64,000 nucleotides of DNA from JASHVB01 sp035508435 (GTDB taxonomy: Bacteria; Pseudomonadota; Alphaproteobacteria; Acetobacterales; Acetobacteraceae), in assembly GCA_035508435.1 (NCBI GenBank), contig DATJNA010000140.1, forward strand, positions 18,556 to 82,555, read 5' to 3'. Under the pieces are notes generated by a model. The model was not told the DNA's origin, made no database searches, and saw only the letters and a list, made by a program, of their open reading frames with translations. Both the position numbers and the translations under genes were made by a program. Of the stretch, positions 1-8,630 are shown piece after piece (the first letter of the stretch is position 1; every line of letters begins with the position of its first letter).

Positions 1-791
1 ACGGTGGTGTTCGACGCGAAGCCGCCAGTGTCGACCGATTCCCCGCCGCCATTCAGTACCGTCGTGCCGGTGGTCGTGCCGCCACCATTGACCCACAAGG
101 TGCCGCCAGAACTGACGGTGGTAGAGCTGGCGATGCCTTCGAACCAGACGTTTACGTTGCCGCCACTGCTGATCGTGGTGAAGCTGGCAACGCCGCCAGG
201 ACCCAGGTTCTCGGTGCCGCTATTGCTCACCGTCGTGCTGATCGTCGTGGCACCGGCGGAGACGGTTTGGTAGCCGCCGCTGCTTATGGTGGTGTCGATG
301 GCGGTGCCGTTCGAGGCGACGAACTGGGTACCGCCGACCTCCACCGTGGTGCTGACCGCGGAACCGCCGGCGGAGACGATCTGGTATCCGTTGGTTTGGA
401 TGATGGTGCCGGTCGTCTTGCCGCCGCCGCTGACGTACTCGTAGCCGCCGGTCGCCACCGTCGTGTTGTTGGCGATCCCGCCCGCCGAGACGGACTGATA
501 GCCGCCATTGCTCACCGTCGTGCTGACGGCGACGCCGCCGGACGAAACGTTTTCCACGCCGCCAAAGCTGACCGTGGTGAAGCTGGCATGGCCGCCGGAC
601 ACCTGCTCGTAGCCGCCGCTGCTGACCACGGTGTAGCTCGCGGTGCCGCCCGAGCCGACCCATTCGTTGCCGCCGTCGAACACCGTCGTGCTGGTTACGA
701 CGCCGCCCGAGAACACGTACAGGTTGTCGCCGTTGTGAAGGGGAATGCCACTGCCGCTGGCATTTGTGCCGGAGACGGTATAATCGACCAT
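1..791 (-). CDS. AIDA-type strand-loop-strand repeat protein, C-terminus cut by window edge
   Basis: The leftward frame is open from the ATG at 791 to the window edge (263 codons) and consists almost wholly of a degenerate 19-residue repeat. There are twelve full copies and part of a thirteenth, each with a core like STTVSSGGYQxVSxGG. This is the strand-loop-strand repeat of autotransporter passengers such as AIDA-I and TibA, whose Ser/Thr residues are heptosylated. There is no signal peptide at the N-terminus, which begins MVDYTVSGTNASG. The start is set by an AAGGAG-like site inside the last codons of the upstream gene, 17 bp away. That gene is a TibC/Aah-type heptosyltransferase, so this protein is probably its substrate. 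Any translocator domain would lie outside the window. Family assignment is firm; function as a glycosylated adhesin is inferred. Confidence 0.85.
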   Translation of the reverse strand, partial: MVDYTVSGTNASGSGIPLHNGDNLYVFSGGVVTSTTVFDGGNEWVGSGGTASYTVVSSGGYEQVSGGHASFTTVSFGGVENVSSGGVAVSTTVSNGGYQSVSAGGIANNTTVATGGYEYVSGGGKTTGTIIQTNGYQIVSAGGSAVSTTVEVGGTQFVASNGTAIDTTISSGGYQTVSAGATTISTTVSNSGTENLGPGGVASFTTISSGGNVNVWFEGIASSTTVSSGGTLWVNGGGTTTGTTVLNGGGESVDTGGFASNTT

Positions 792-807
792 CGTCTCTGT
801 CTCCTTC

Positions 808-2157
808 TCAAACCGCTTTCGAAGTGCCGGCGTCACCCACGCTGAGTGCGGCGAATGCCGGCACGCGCCGGATCGTCGCGATGACATGCTCCGGGGTGAT
901 CAGCCGCGTGCATTCGAATTGCCGCGGCGTGCCGGCATGGCGCGGACACCACAGAAAGTCCTTGTGATCGAACAGGTGGCGGACGTCATTCCAGCAACTG
1001 TTGCAGGCGTGCCAGTTGATCACCCGATACGGCGTATCGAATTCATTGTTGGTGTGGGTGAAGCCGCTGATCATCACCACCGGCGTGCCCGCCGCCCACG
1101 CCAGCCACGACAGGCCACTGCTCAGTCCCACGAAGAACGCCGCGTGCCTGAGCCAGCGCGCGCGCTCCACCAGCGGACGGTCGCCGGTCTCGTCCTCCGC
1201 CCCGTGCGGAATGTGGGTCCAAACGATACCGCTGCCGTGCACCGGTTTCTGGTCGATGCAGATGACGCGGAAGCCGCTGTCCTTCAGGAAGCGCACCACC
1301 TCGCGCCAGCCGCGCGGATTGTTCCAGTATTTGCACTGGGTGGAGCTCTGCACCGCGATGCAGACAAAGGGGTCGGCGATCGGCCGCGTCTCGTCAGGGA
1401 TGGCAAGGCGCGGTGGCGCTTCCTTCGGATCGACGCCGAGGATGTAGCCGGCGGTGCGGTGCAGCCCGACATGGCGGAAGTCGGTGGGCTGATGGATGTT
1501 GTCCTTGTCGGTGAAGAACAATCCGATCGAGTAGGTGGCGTAGACGCGTTCGCCGATCTTTTCCGCTTCCAGTTCCTCATGCGTGATCAGGCGAAGCTCC
1601 GGATAGGCGTCGCGCAGCAGCGGAATGATCAGCCCGGACATGGCGCAGATGACGCGGGCGTGGTGCACGGCGGCGAAGCGGGCGACGTAGTGGAACCAGC
1701 CGATGGTGTCGCCGATAGTGCCGACCGGAAGCTGGATCAGCACCTCGCGGCCGCTTGCATCGTACTCGTGGGTCAGCACCGAGGTGGCGGTACCGGCGTC
1801 ATCCACGTCCCACACATCGATGCCGATACGGACGTAGTAGCGCTTGGCGGAGGAAACGAAGGCGCCTTTGTTCTCGCTCTGGAACAGAATGTTGCCGGTG
1901 TCGAGATCACGCAGACGGACGCGCCATTTGCCCTCGGTTCGCGGCGGCAGGACGACGCGCGCGCCGTGGTTGAAGTCGAAGCGGACGCCCTGAGGGCCGG
2001 CTTGCGTTGGTTGCGCTGCAGGAGGTGGGTACGGGCCTTTCGCGGGCTCCGCGGTGGCCGCGGCAGCGGCATTGGAGGATGCGGCCGCCGGCGCCGCGCC
2101 GGTCTCGACAGCAGTCCCGTCGGGTTCGGTGGAGATCGGGTTCGCCATCGCATCCAT
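808..2157 (-). CDS. Autotransporter strand-loop-strand O-heptosyltransferase (TibC/Aah family)
   Basis: The 449-residue protein has an Ala/Pro-rich N-terminal 55 residues, a beta-rich domain to about 140, and a GT-B type transferase core to about 430. The core carries the heptosyltransferase-like segment FFVGLSSGLSWLAWAAGTPVV (about 341-360). Cys385, Cys388, Cys404 and Cys416 form CxxC-x15-C-x11-C, the layout of the iron-finger of the TibC heptosyltransferase family. Such enzymes transfer heptose from ADP-heptose to Ser/Thr of strand-loop-strand repeats in the cytosol. The gene directly downstream encodes exactly that repeat, 17 bp away, so the two form an enzyme/substrate operon. Start codons at 2157 (MDAMANP) and three codons later are both possible. 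Confidence 0.9.
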   Translation of the reverse strand: MDAMANPISTEPDGTAVETGAAPAAASSNAAAAATAEPAKGPYPPPAAQPTQAGPQGVRFDFNHGARVVLPPRTEGKWRVRLRDLDTGNILFQSENKGAFVSSAKRYYVRIGIDVWDVDDAGTATSVLTHEYDASGREVLIQLPVGTIGDTIGWFHYVARFAAVHHARVICAMSGLIIPLLRDAYPELRLITHEELEAEKIGERVYATYSIGLFFTDKDNIHQPTDFRHVGLHRTAGYILGVDPKEAPPRLAIPDETRPIADPFVCIAVQSSTQCKYWNNPRGWREVVRFLKDSGFRVICIDQKPVHGSGIVWTHIPHGAEDETGDRPLVERARWLRHAAFFVGLSSGLSWLAWAAGTPVVMISGFTHTNNEFDTPYRVINWHACNSCWNDVRHLFDHKDFLWCPRHAGTPRQFECTRLITPEHVIATIRRVPAFAALSVGDAGTSKAV

Positions 2158-2469
2158 TCAGGACTCGCTCCGCATTTGCCGAACATCATTTTCGGAGCGG
2201 TTTGGTTGCGACGCCGCCACCTGAACGGCGCGCACGCGGCGCCTCCCGGGTCCGATTGGGATGGGATAGTAATGGCCGTTTACGCTGTCAGCAACGAACT
2301 TTTGATGTTAGTTGCACGGGGACTGATGGCAGCAGGCGATTTCATCGCCGCGAGGCACCCGGGCAGGCCGCAACTATCGCGCGTGCGCCACCGGACCGGC
2401 AGCGCATCCGGTGTGCCGATTCACCGGGGCAGGTGATCGCCGACGCGTAACAATGTTAATGTTTTAACA
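2158..2469. other. Intergenic region upstream of the heptosyltransferase gene
   Basis: I see no convincing gene in these 312 bases. Open frames on the plus strand here are extensions of antisense shadows. The stretch from about 2280 to 2345 is visibly AT-richer than its surroundings and could hold the promoter of the heptosyltransferase operon. A perfect 6-bp inverted repeat (TGTTAA, 4-base loop, TTAACA) at 2454-2469 abuts the stop codon of the oppF-like gene and may be a weak terminator for the ABC transporter operon. It lacks a GC-rich stem. Confidence 0.4.
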
Positions 2470-3471
2470 TCATCCTCGCACGTGACACGCGGTCCAATGC
2501 CCTGCAGTGCTCTGGCGCAGCGGTGGCACTTCGTTGGCACAGCGCGGCTCGGCGAGCGGGCAGCGGGGGTGGAAGTGGCAGCCGGTCGGTGGATTGATCG
2601 GATTCGGCACTTCGCCTTGCAGCACGATGCGCCTTCGCTTCACCTGCGGATCGGGGATCGGCACCGCCGACAGCAGCGCCTCGGTGTATGGATGGCGCGG
2701 ATTTTCGTAGAGTGCGTCGGAGGGGGCGATCTCGACGACGCGGCCGAGATACATCACGGCGACGCGGTCGCTGATATGTTCCACCACCGAAAGATCGTGG
2801 GCAATGAACAGATAGGTCAGGCCGAGCTTGTCCTGCAGGTCCTCGAGCAAGTTGATGACCTGCGCCTGAATCGAGACGTCCAGCGCGGAGACCGGCTCAT
2901 CGCACACGATCATCTTGGGTTCCACCGCGAGCGCGCGGGCGATGCCGATGCGCTGGCGCTGGCCGCCGGAAAATTCGTGCGGGAAACGGTGCAGGTGGCC
3001 GGATTGCAGGCCAACCAGTTCCAGCAGTTCCACCACGCGATCTTCGAGTTGCCCGCGGCCGGCGGCGAGGCGGTGGATCACCAATGCCTCGCCAACGATA
3101 CCGCGCACGGTGTGGCGTGGATTCAGCGACGCGAACGGGTCCTGGAAGATGATCTGCATGTCGCGGCGCAGGTTGCGCAGATCCTCGCCTTGCAGCTCGG
3201 TCACGTCACGGCCACGAAACAGAATCCGGCCCGAGGTCGGCTCGATCAGGCGCAGGATGCAGCGACCGGTGGTGGACTTGCCGCAGCCGGATTCGCCAAC
3301 GAGGCCGAGGGTTTCGCCGGCGCCGATCTCGAAGTTGACGCCATCGACCGCGTGCACGACCGGCACGTCCTTGGCGAACAAGCCGCCCTTCAGCGGAAAC
3401 TCCTTGCGCAGCGCGGTCACCGATAACAGTGGCTCGGTATCGCTCATGATACGTACGTCGGTACCGCTCAT
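2470..3471 (-). CDS. Peptide-type ABC transporter ATP-binding protein (OppF/DppF family)
   Basis: Second ATPase of a peptide/nickel-class importer. Seen in order: Walker A GESGCGKST (about 59-67), Q-loop QDPFASLNP, signature FSGGQRQR, Walker B IVCDEP with the D-loop SALD, switch His in IAHDLSVVE, and the C-terminal oligopeptide-transporter extension with a Cys-containing PTGCHFHPRCPLAEPRC segment. The start at 3471 is chosen because its ATG overlaps the stop of the OppD-like gene as ATGA. A start at 3447 (MSDTEPLL) is an alternative, and the longer open frame to 3555 is unlikely. It is the last gene of a five-gene leftward operon. The substrate cannot be told from the sequence. Confidence 0.93.
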   Translation of the reverse strand: MSGTDVRIMSDTEPLLSVTALRKEFPLKGGLFAKDVPVVHAVDGVNFEIGAGETLGLVGESGCGKSTTGRCILRLIEPTSGRILFRGRDVTELQGEDLRNLRRDMQIIFQDPFASLNPRHTVRGIVGEALVIHRLAAGRGQLEDRVVELLELVGLQSGHLHRFPHEFSGGQRQRIGIARALAVEPKMIVCDEPVSALDVSIQAQVINLLEDLQDKLGLTYLFIAHDLSVVEHISDRVAVMYLGRVVEIAPSDALYENPRHPYTEALLSAVPIPDPQVKRRRIVLQGEVPNPINPPTGCHFHPRCPLAEPRCANEVPPLRQSTAGHWTACHVRG

Positions 3472-4514
3472 AATACGCACGCAGAACGATGGCCGGGAGC
3501 GATCTCGCGCAACGGTGGTGGTTCGGCGCGGCAGATGTCGCGCACGAAGGAGCAACGGTCGGCGAAGCGGCAGCCCTGTGGCGGGTTCAGCAAGCTGGGT
3601 ACGGTGCCGGGAATCTGCACCAGCCGCGCATGTCCTCCGGCAGCGCGGTCGACACGCGGGATCGAACGGATCAGCCCTTGCGTATAGGGATGGTGCGGAT
3701 GAGCGAAGAGTTCCTCGACCGGCGCTTGCTCGACCACCTTCCCCGCATACATCACCGCAACGCGCTGGGCGTTTTCCGCCACTACGCCCATGGCGTGGGT
3801 GATCAGCATCACCGACATGCCGAAGCGCGATTTCATGTCCAGCAGCAGTTCCAGGATCTGCGCCTGGATGGTGACGTCGAGCGCGGTGGTCGGTTCGTCG
3901 GCGATCAGAAGCTGCGGCTTGCAGGCCAGCGCCATGGCGATCATCGCGCGCTGGCGCATGCCGCCGGAGAAATGGTGCGGATAGTCGTGCACGCGCTGCT
4001 GCGGATTGGGGATCTGCACCAGGCGCAGCATATCGATCGCGGTTTCCAAGGCCGCCTTGCGGGACATCTTCTGGTGGATGCGCAGCGATTCGCCGATCTG
4101 GTCGCCGATCGTGTAGACGGGGTTCAGCGAGGTCATGGGTTCCTGGAACACCATGGCGATCTCGCGGGCGCGGACGTCGTCCATTGCATCGGCCGGCAGC
4201 GGGATCAGGTCGCGCCCCTGCCAGATGATCTCGCCGGATTCGAAATGCCCGGGCGGCATGTCGATCAGTTTCAGCACGCTGCGCGCGGTGACGGTCTTGC
4301 CGGACCCGGATTCCCCGACCACCGCCAGCGTTTCGCCGCGCCGCACCGACAGATCGACCCCGTCCACTGCCCGCACCATGCCGTCATCGGTGCGGAACCA
4401 GGTTTTCAAATTCCGGATGTCGAGCAATACCTCGGGCGTTGCCCCGCCCGCGGCGGCAGAGGCCTCGCGCCGTGCCGCGGGCAAGGGTGCCGCGGCGGTC
4501 ACGCTCCCGCTCAT
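3468..4514 (-). CDS. Peptide-type ABC transporter ATP-binding protein (OppD/DppD family)
   Basis: First ATPase of the importer, 348 residues. It has Walker A GESGSGKT (about 67-74), a Q-loop in VFQEPMTSLNP, the signature HFSGGMRQR, Walker B LLIADEP and switch His in ITHAMG. It ends with the family extension PPQGCRFADRCSFVRDIC. The first 30 residues are an Ala-rich linker before the nucleotide-binding domain. It overlaps the OppF-like gene by 4 bp, so the two are translationally coupled and probably form a heterodimer under the DppB/DppC-like permeases encoded upstream. Confidence 0.93.
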   Translation of the reverse strand: MSGSVTAAAPLPAARREASAAAGGATPEVLLDIRNLKTWFRTDDGMVRAVDGVDLSVRRGETLAVVGESGSGKTVTARSVLKLIDMPPGHFESGEIIWQGRDLIPLPADAMDDVRAREIAMVFQEPMTSLNPVYTIGDQIGESLRIHQKMSRKAALETAIDMLRLVQIPNPQQRVHDYPHHFSGGMRQRAMIAMALACKPQLLIADEPTTALDVTIQAQILELLLDMKSRFGMSVMLITHAMGVVAENAQRVAVMYAGKVVEQAPVEELFAHPHHPYTQGLIRSIPRVDRAAGGHARLVQIPGTVPSLLNPPQGCRFADRCSFVRDICRAEPPPLREIAPGHRSACVL

Positions 4515-4572
4515 CTGGTGCCTGGTGTCATTGCAGCGTACCAGAGCGCGTCTAATGACATCTGCCGCACCC

Positions 4573-5526
4573 CTAAATCACTCGCCGCGGATCGAGCGCG
4601 TCGCGCAGCCCGTCGCCGATGAAGTTGATAGACAGCACCGCGAGGAAGATCGCCGATCCGGGGAACAGGGCCCAGTGCGGCGCGAGCTGCAGATAATCCT
4701 GGGAGTCGTACAACATGCGTCCCCAGCTCGGCACGTCAGGCGGGAATCCGACGCCCAGGAACGATAGCGTCGATTCGGCGATAATGGCGTTGGCGACTTC
4801 GATGGTGCCGGCGACAATCGCCGGGCCCATCGCGTTGGGCATGATGTGCCGGACCACCAGCCGCAGCCTGGACGCGCCCAGGGCACGCGCTGCCTCGACG
4901 AACTCTTTTTCCCGCAGCGACAGGAACTGCGCGCGCACCAGCCGCGCCAGCGGCATCCAGCGCAGGCCGCCGATCACCACCACGATCAGCACGAAGATGC
5001 CGCCCTGCACGCCCAGCACGCTTTGCAGCGCCGGTCGGAACAAATAGATCAGCAGCAGCAGCAGCGGCAGTTGCGGCAGCGACAGGAACATGTCGGTGAT
5101 CCACATCAGCGCCGCGTCGAGCCGCCCGGTCGCCATGCCGGAGATGGCGCCGACCACCATGCCGACGAACACAGCGACGAACATGGCGGCGACGCCGACC
5201 GCGAGCGAGACCTTGCCGCCATACATCAGCCGCGCGAGCAGGTCCTGGCCGAGGGCGTCGGTGCCGCAGGGATGCGTCGCCGAGGGGCCTTGCAGCATGG
5301 CAGAGAAGTCGAGCGCGTCGATCGGCGTCGGCCAGAGCAGCGGTCCCGCGACGACGCCGAGCACGATCAGCGCGAGGACGCCAAGGCTGATGACCGCGAG
5401 CCGGTGCTTGCGGAAGCGGCGCCAGGCCTCGGCGGTCGGCGACAGCGGTGCCGTGGCGCGGGACGCCGCGGCGGCCGCCGGGCCGAGGGCCTCAACGGAG
5501 GGCGATGCGGGGATCGAGCCAGACAT
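4573..5526 (-). CDS. Peptide-type ABC transporter permease (DppC/OppC family)
   Basis: Inner-membrane permease with an N-terminal membrane helix (about 47-67, HRLAVISLGVLALIVLGVV) followed by the binding-protein-dependent transport domain. The ATPase-contacting EAA loop is visible as EFVEAARALGASRLRLVVRHIMPN. A DppC-type periplasmic segment ATHPCGTDALGQDLLARLMYGG follows the first helix, as usual. The start at 5526 (MSGSIPAS) is preferred because it keeps the overlap with the upstream permease gene to 35 bp; 5541 is possible. It pairs with the DppB-like permease. Confidence 0.92.
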   Translation of the reverse strand: MSGSIPASPSVEALGPAAAAASRATAPLSPTAEAWRRFRKHRLAVISLGVLALIVLGVVAGPLLWPTPIDALDFSAMLQGPSATHPCGTDALGQDLLARLMYGGKVSLAVGVAAMFVAVFVGMVVGAISGMATGRLDAALMWITDMFLSLPQLPLLLLLIYLFRPALQSVLGVQGGIFVLIVVVIGGLRWMPLARLVRAQFLSLREKEFVEAARALGASRLRLVVRHIMPNAMGPAIVAGTIEVANAIIAESTLSFLGVGFPPDVPSWGRMLYDSQDYLQLAPHWALFPGSAIFLAVLSINFIGDGLRDALDPRRVI

Positions 5527-6454
5527 ACAAAAGATCGGCAATCAGGTTGAGCAATACCACGAGGCAGGCGTAGGTGAAGGTTACCGCCATCACCACCGGC
5601 GTGTCGGCGGCAAGAATCGATGCGATCAGCAGCGAGCCAATCCCCGGCACGCGGAAGATTTGCTCGGTGATGATGGTGGCGCCGAAGATCTGGGGAAGCT
5701 GCACCGCGACCAGCGTCACCACCGGGATCAGCCCATTGCGCACCACGTGGCGGATCAGCACGCGGCGGCCGCCAATGCCCTTGGCGCGCGCCGTGGTGAC
5801 GTAGTCCAGCCGGATCACGTCGAGCATGGAGGAGCGGACGTAGCGCACCAGCGAGGCGCCCTGGAACAAGCCGATCACCGCGATCGGCATGATGCTCTGC
5901 TTGAATTCGAGCCACCACCAGGCGAGGCCGTGCGCGCTCACGTTGGACTCGAACACGAACGGGAACCAGCCGAGCTTGATGCTGAATACCAGGATCAGCA
6001 CGAGGCCGGTGAAGAAGGTCGGCAGGGAGAAGCCGAAGAACGCGATGGTGTTGGCGATCTTGTCGAACAAGGAATATGGGCGCGCGGCGGCGAGAACGCC
6101 GACCGGCACGGCCACCAGCACCGCCAGCACTTCGGACGAGCCGAACAAGGCGAGGCTGACCGGCAGGCGCTGCATGATCAGCGTGGAGACGTTCTCATGG
6201 CTGATGAACGAGAAGCCCCAGTCGCCTTGCAGCATGGCGAGCAACCAGTGCAGGTAGCGCTGCCAGATCGGGTCATCGAGACCGAGCTTGGCGCGCAGCG
6301 CGAGCTGCACTGCCGGCGGAACGTTCGGATTGGTGGCGAGGTCGCCCAGCGGGTCGCCCGGTGCGAGCGCGAGGATGGTGTAGAGGATGACGCTGATCGC
6401 CAGCAGGCTGGGAATCGCCAGCGAGATGCGGCGGATCAGGTAGGAGCGGGACAT
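5492..6454 (-). CDS. Peptide-type ABC transporter permease (DppB/OppB family)
   Basis: A 320-residue permease with six predicted membrane segments. The first is at residues 9-32 and is followed by the family motif APGDPLGDL. The EAA loop reads DYVTTARAKGIGGRRVLIRHVVRNG, and the protein ends VWLDPRIALR, all typical of DppB. It follows the solute-binding-protein gene, from which it is separated by 181 bp containing a REP-like doublet. Such an element often lies between a highly expressed binding-protein gene and its membrane-component genes, and may adjust relative transcript levels here (inference). Confidence 0.93.
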   Translation of the reverse strand: MSRSYLIRRISLAIPSLLAISVILYTILALAPGDPLGDLATNPNVPPAVQLALRAKLGLDDPIWQRYLHWLLAMLQGDWGFSFISHENVSTLIMQRLPVSLALFGSSEVLAVLVAVPVGVLAAARPYSLFDKIANTIAFFGFSLPTFFTGLVLILVFSIKLGWFPFVFESNVSAHGLAWWWLEFKQSIMPIAVIGLFQGASLVRYVRSSMLDVIRLDYVTTARAKGIGGRRVLIRHVVRNGLIPVVTLVAVQLPQIFGATIITEQIFRVPGIGSLLIASILAADTPVVMAVTFTYACLVVLLNLIADLLYVWLDPRIALR

Positions 6455-6497
6455 TCAGCGGGCTCGACCGATGAACGGGACGGCGTGGACACCCCCT

Positions 6498-6608
6498 GTC
6501 GTGGCCCGGCTTGCCCCGGCCATGTTGTCCCACTCATCGCGCGCCTTGGGCATTCCGCGACCGGTGCGGCACCGCGCAGATGGCCGGGTCACGCCCGGCC
6601 ATGACGCG
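6498..6608. repeat. REP-like palindrome doublet
   Basis: Two GC-rich palindromes of the same family sit in inverted orientation between the substrate-binding-protein and DppB-like genes. The right one is perfect: ATGGCCGGG at 6580-6588, loop TCACG, CCCGGCCAT at 6594-6602, followed by GACGCG. The left one (about 6502-6522) is an imperfect copy reading TGGCCCGG and CCGGCCA. Related copies occur at 28247-28385, 56776-56886 and 63764-63789. I infer a REPIN-type mobile repeat; no REP-associated transposase gene is present in the window. Confidence 0.75.
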
Positions 6609-6635
6609 TAAGGCTGGCGCACGGCGCGCCGCCCG

Positions 6636-8432
6636 TTAAGCCGTCGCGTCCTTGTACCAATCGCAGATATTGGACGTGTCGTTGTCCCATCCGGTCAGCG
6701 ACGCGTGCAGGTTCTTCACCACGCCCGACACGCCGAAGCGGAAGATCTCCGGAATAACGACGACGTCACCCACAATCGTGTCGTTGCATTTGATCAGCAG
6801 TACGGCACGCTTGATGGGATCCAGTTCCTCCTGTGCCGCGGCCCAGGTCTTGTCGAATTCCGGATTGCGATAGCGGGTCACGTTGCGACCCGACCACTTG
6901 TTGGCCTTGTCGGCGATTTCGCTGGACAGGAAGGAGCGCAGCCAAATCGCCGGATCGGGCTGGCCCGGCTGCGTGGTGTACATCTGCATATCGGCGTAGA
7001 ACTTGGGATAGGTGTCCGGATTGCCGGCATCGGAGGAGAAGAACACCGATCCGAGCACGGCCTTGATGTTGATGTTGATGCCGGCCTGCTTGCAGGCGGC
7101 CTTCACGATCTCCTGGTTCTGCTGGCGAGGCCCGTTGATCGAGGTCTGGAACACGTAGTCCAGCTTCTTGCCGTCCTTGGCGCGGATGCCGTCGGGGCCG
7201 GGTTGATAGCCCGCCTTGTCGAGCAAGTCCTTCGCCTTGGCGACGGCGAATTCCCAGGATGTATTCTTCGAAACGAACTGCGCCGGGCCGTTGACATAAT
7301 TGCCGGTCGCCTCGCCGGTGCGGCCGTAGATGTATTTCTGCACCGAACTGCGGTCGATCAGCAGCTTCATCGCCGCGCGGACATTCGGGTCGCTGAACGT
7401 AGGATGCACCGTCTTGATGCTGGACCGCTCGCCGTCGACTTCCTTGTTGGGGTCGGTGGTGTTGAGCTGGATATGCTCGATGCTGGCGCCCTTGGTGAGC
7501 TGGATATGGCCCTTGCCGCCGCCCTCGAGCTGTTTCAGCACGTTGTCGGCCACTTGCAGGTTCCAGGCGTAGTCGTACTCGCCGGTCTGCAGCACGGCGC
7601 GCGCGGCGGATGCGGCCTCGCCGCCGCCCTTCATCTCCACCGCATCGAAGAACGGTCGGTTTGGCTCGTGGTAGTCCTCATTGATCGTGCCGGTGAGGAT
7701 GTCGCCGGGATGGAATTCCTTGAATTTGTAGCAACCGGTACCGACCGGAGCGAGATTGGCCGGGGCCTGGCGCGACTTGGCGCCGATATAGGGCTCGAAC
7801 ACGTGCTGCGGGATGATCATGCCGGTGTTGCCGACGAAGGGCGTGGCCCAGAACGGCGTCGGCTTGTCGAACGTGATGCGCACGGTGTGATCGTCGACCT
7901 TCTCCACCGTCATGCCCGCATAGACGCCGGCGGTGACCGCGGCGGTCGTCGGCTCGGAGGCATATTTCCAGTTGAACACCACGTCGTCGGCGGTGAACGG
8001 CTGGCCGTCATGCCATTTGACATCCGGCTTGAGCTTCCAGGTGACGGTCTTGCCATCGGCCGAAAGCCCGCCGTTGTCCTTGCTCGGGATTTCCTGGGCG
8101 AGCTTGGGGATCAGGTTGGCGTCGGCATCCCATACCGCGAGCGGCTCATAGAACAAATACGATCCGTCCTGGTCCTTTGTGCCGGTGGCGAAATGCGGGT
8201 TGATCAGGGTGGGAGACTGCCACCACAGCAGCTTCAGGGTGCCGCCGCCGCCTCGCTTGGTGGGCTTGTAGGCCGATTGCGGCTGCGCCATGGCAACCCC
8301 GCCGATGGCGAGCAACTGGGTCGCCATGGGCGCGGTCAGGCCCAGGACGGCCATCCGCTGGATGAACCCGCGGCGCGACAGGCGCCCCTGCCGCACTCTA
8401 TCAATCATACCCTGAAGGTCCCGCGTGCCCAT
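6636..8432 (-). CDS. ABC transporter substrate-binding protein, family 5, with Tat-type signal
   Basis: Periplasmic receptor of the adjacent peptide-class importer, 598 residues from the start at 8432. That start has a GGGAG site 6-7 bp upstream. The N-terminus has a twin-arginine signal: SRRGFIQ at about 19-25, then a hydrophobic stretch ending AMAQ. The mature part shows the family-5 pattern, with an early FYEPLAVWD segment, KPDVKWHDGQPFTADDVVFNW and repeated aromatic pocket segments. It is longer than DppA (about 535). Promoter-proximal gene of the five-gene operon. It faces a luciferase-like oxidoreductase gene across a 198-bp divergent spacer that holds a small palindrome. Ligand unknown. 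Confidence 0.93.
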   Translation of the reverse strand: MGTRDLQGMIDRVRQGRLSRRGFIQRMAVLGLTAPMATQLLAIGGVAMAQPQSAYKPTKRGGGGTLKLLWWQSPTLINPHFATGTKDQDGSYLFYEPLAVWDADANLIPKLAQEIPSKDNGGLSADGKTVTWKLKPDVKWHDGQPFTADDVVFNWKYASEPTTAAVTAGVYAGMTVEKVDDHTVRITFDKPTPFWATPFVGNTGMIIPQHVFEPYIGAKSRQAPANLAPVGTGCYKFKEFHPGDILTGTINEDYHEPNRPFFDAVEMKGGGEAASAARAVLQTGEYDYAWNLQVADNVLKQLEGGGKGHIQLTKGASIEHIQLNTTDPNKEVDGERSSIKTVHPTFSDPNVRAAMKLLIDRSSVQKYIYGRTGEATGNYVNGPAQFVSKNTSWEFAVAKAKDLLDKAGYQPGPDGIRAKDGKKLDYVFQTSINGPRQQNQEIVKAACKQAGININIKAVLGSVFFSSDAGNPDTYPKFYADMQMYTTQPGQPDPAIWLRSFLSSEIADKANKWSGRNVTRYRNPEFDKTWAAAQEELDPIKRAVLLIKCNDTIVGDVVVIPEIFRFGVSGVVKNLHASLTGWDNDTSNICDWYKDATA

Positions 8433-8495
8433 CGTGGTCTCCCGCATCGGTTGTGTGGCGCCTCGTTCAAGGCGGACGCCGATGAAACAAAGCCC

Positions 8496-8509
8496 CTGTA
8501 AGGTTACAG
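8496..8509. promoter_or_regulatory. Candidate operator palindrome in divergent spacer
   Basis: CTGTAA, two bases, then TTACAG form a perfect inverted repeat. It lies 64 bp upstream of the binding-protein start and 122 bp upstream of the divergent LLM oxidoreductase start. Its size and place suit a dimeric repressor or activator site controlling one or both units. No regulator gene is adjacent. Confidence 0.4.
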
Positions 8510-8630
8510 CAACAGACCTGTGCCCCAGGGTCAAGCCTTGTTTGCTATCTTACGGTTCGGTAGTACTCGGCCCGGCTCCAGGGCTTGCCGCCGCGCACCC
8601 GCCGCCACAACGATCGTAACGGAGGAAACC

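Noticed and set aside
4..273. Plus-strand open frame at the left edge
   Set aside because: It is the complement of the 19-residue repeat region; its Pro/Val-rich translation is just the reverse reading of the repeats.
886..2436. A 516-codon plus-strand open frame opposite the heptosyltransferase gene
   Set aside because: It is an antisense shadow in high-GC DNA: low-complexity Arg/Gly/Asp-rich translation, no family motif, and full overlap with a gene that has clear conserved features.
5090..6604. A 504-codon open frame opposite the permease genes
   Set aside because: Antisense shadow with Gln/His/Arg-rich sequence; membrane permease frames on the other strand are clear.
6705..8501. A 598-codon plus-strand open frame opposite the substrate-binding-protein gene
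   Set aside because: Its composition mirrors the sense gene's third-position GC bias and it has no recognisable domain. The opposite frame has a Tat signal and family-5 motifs.
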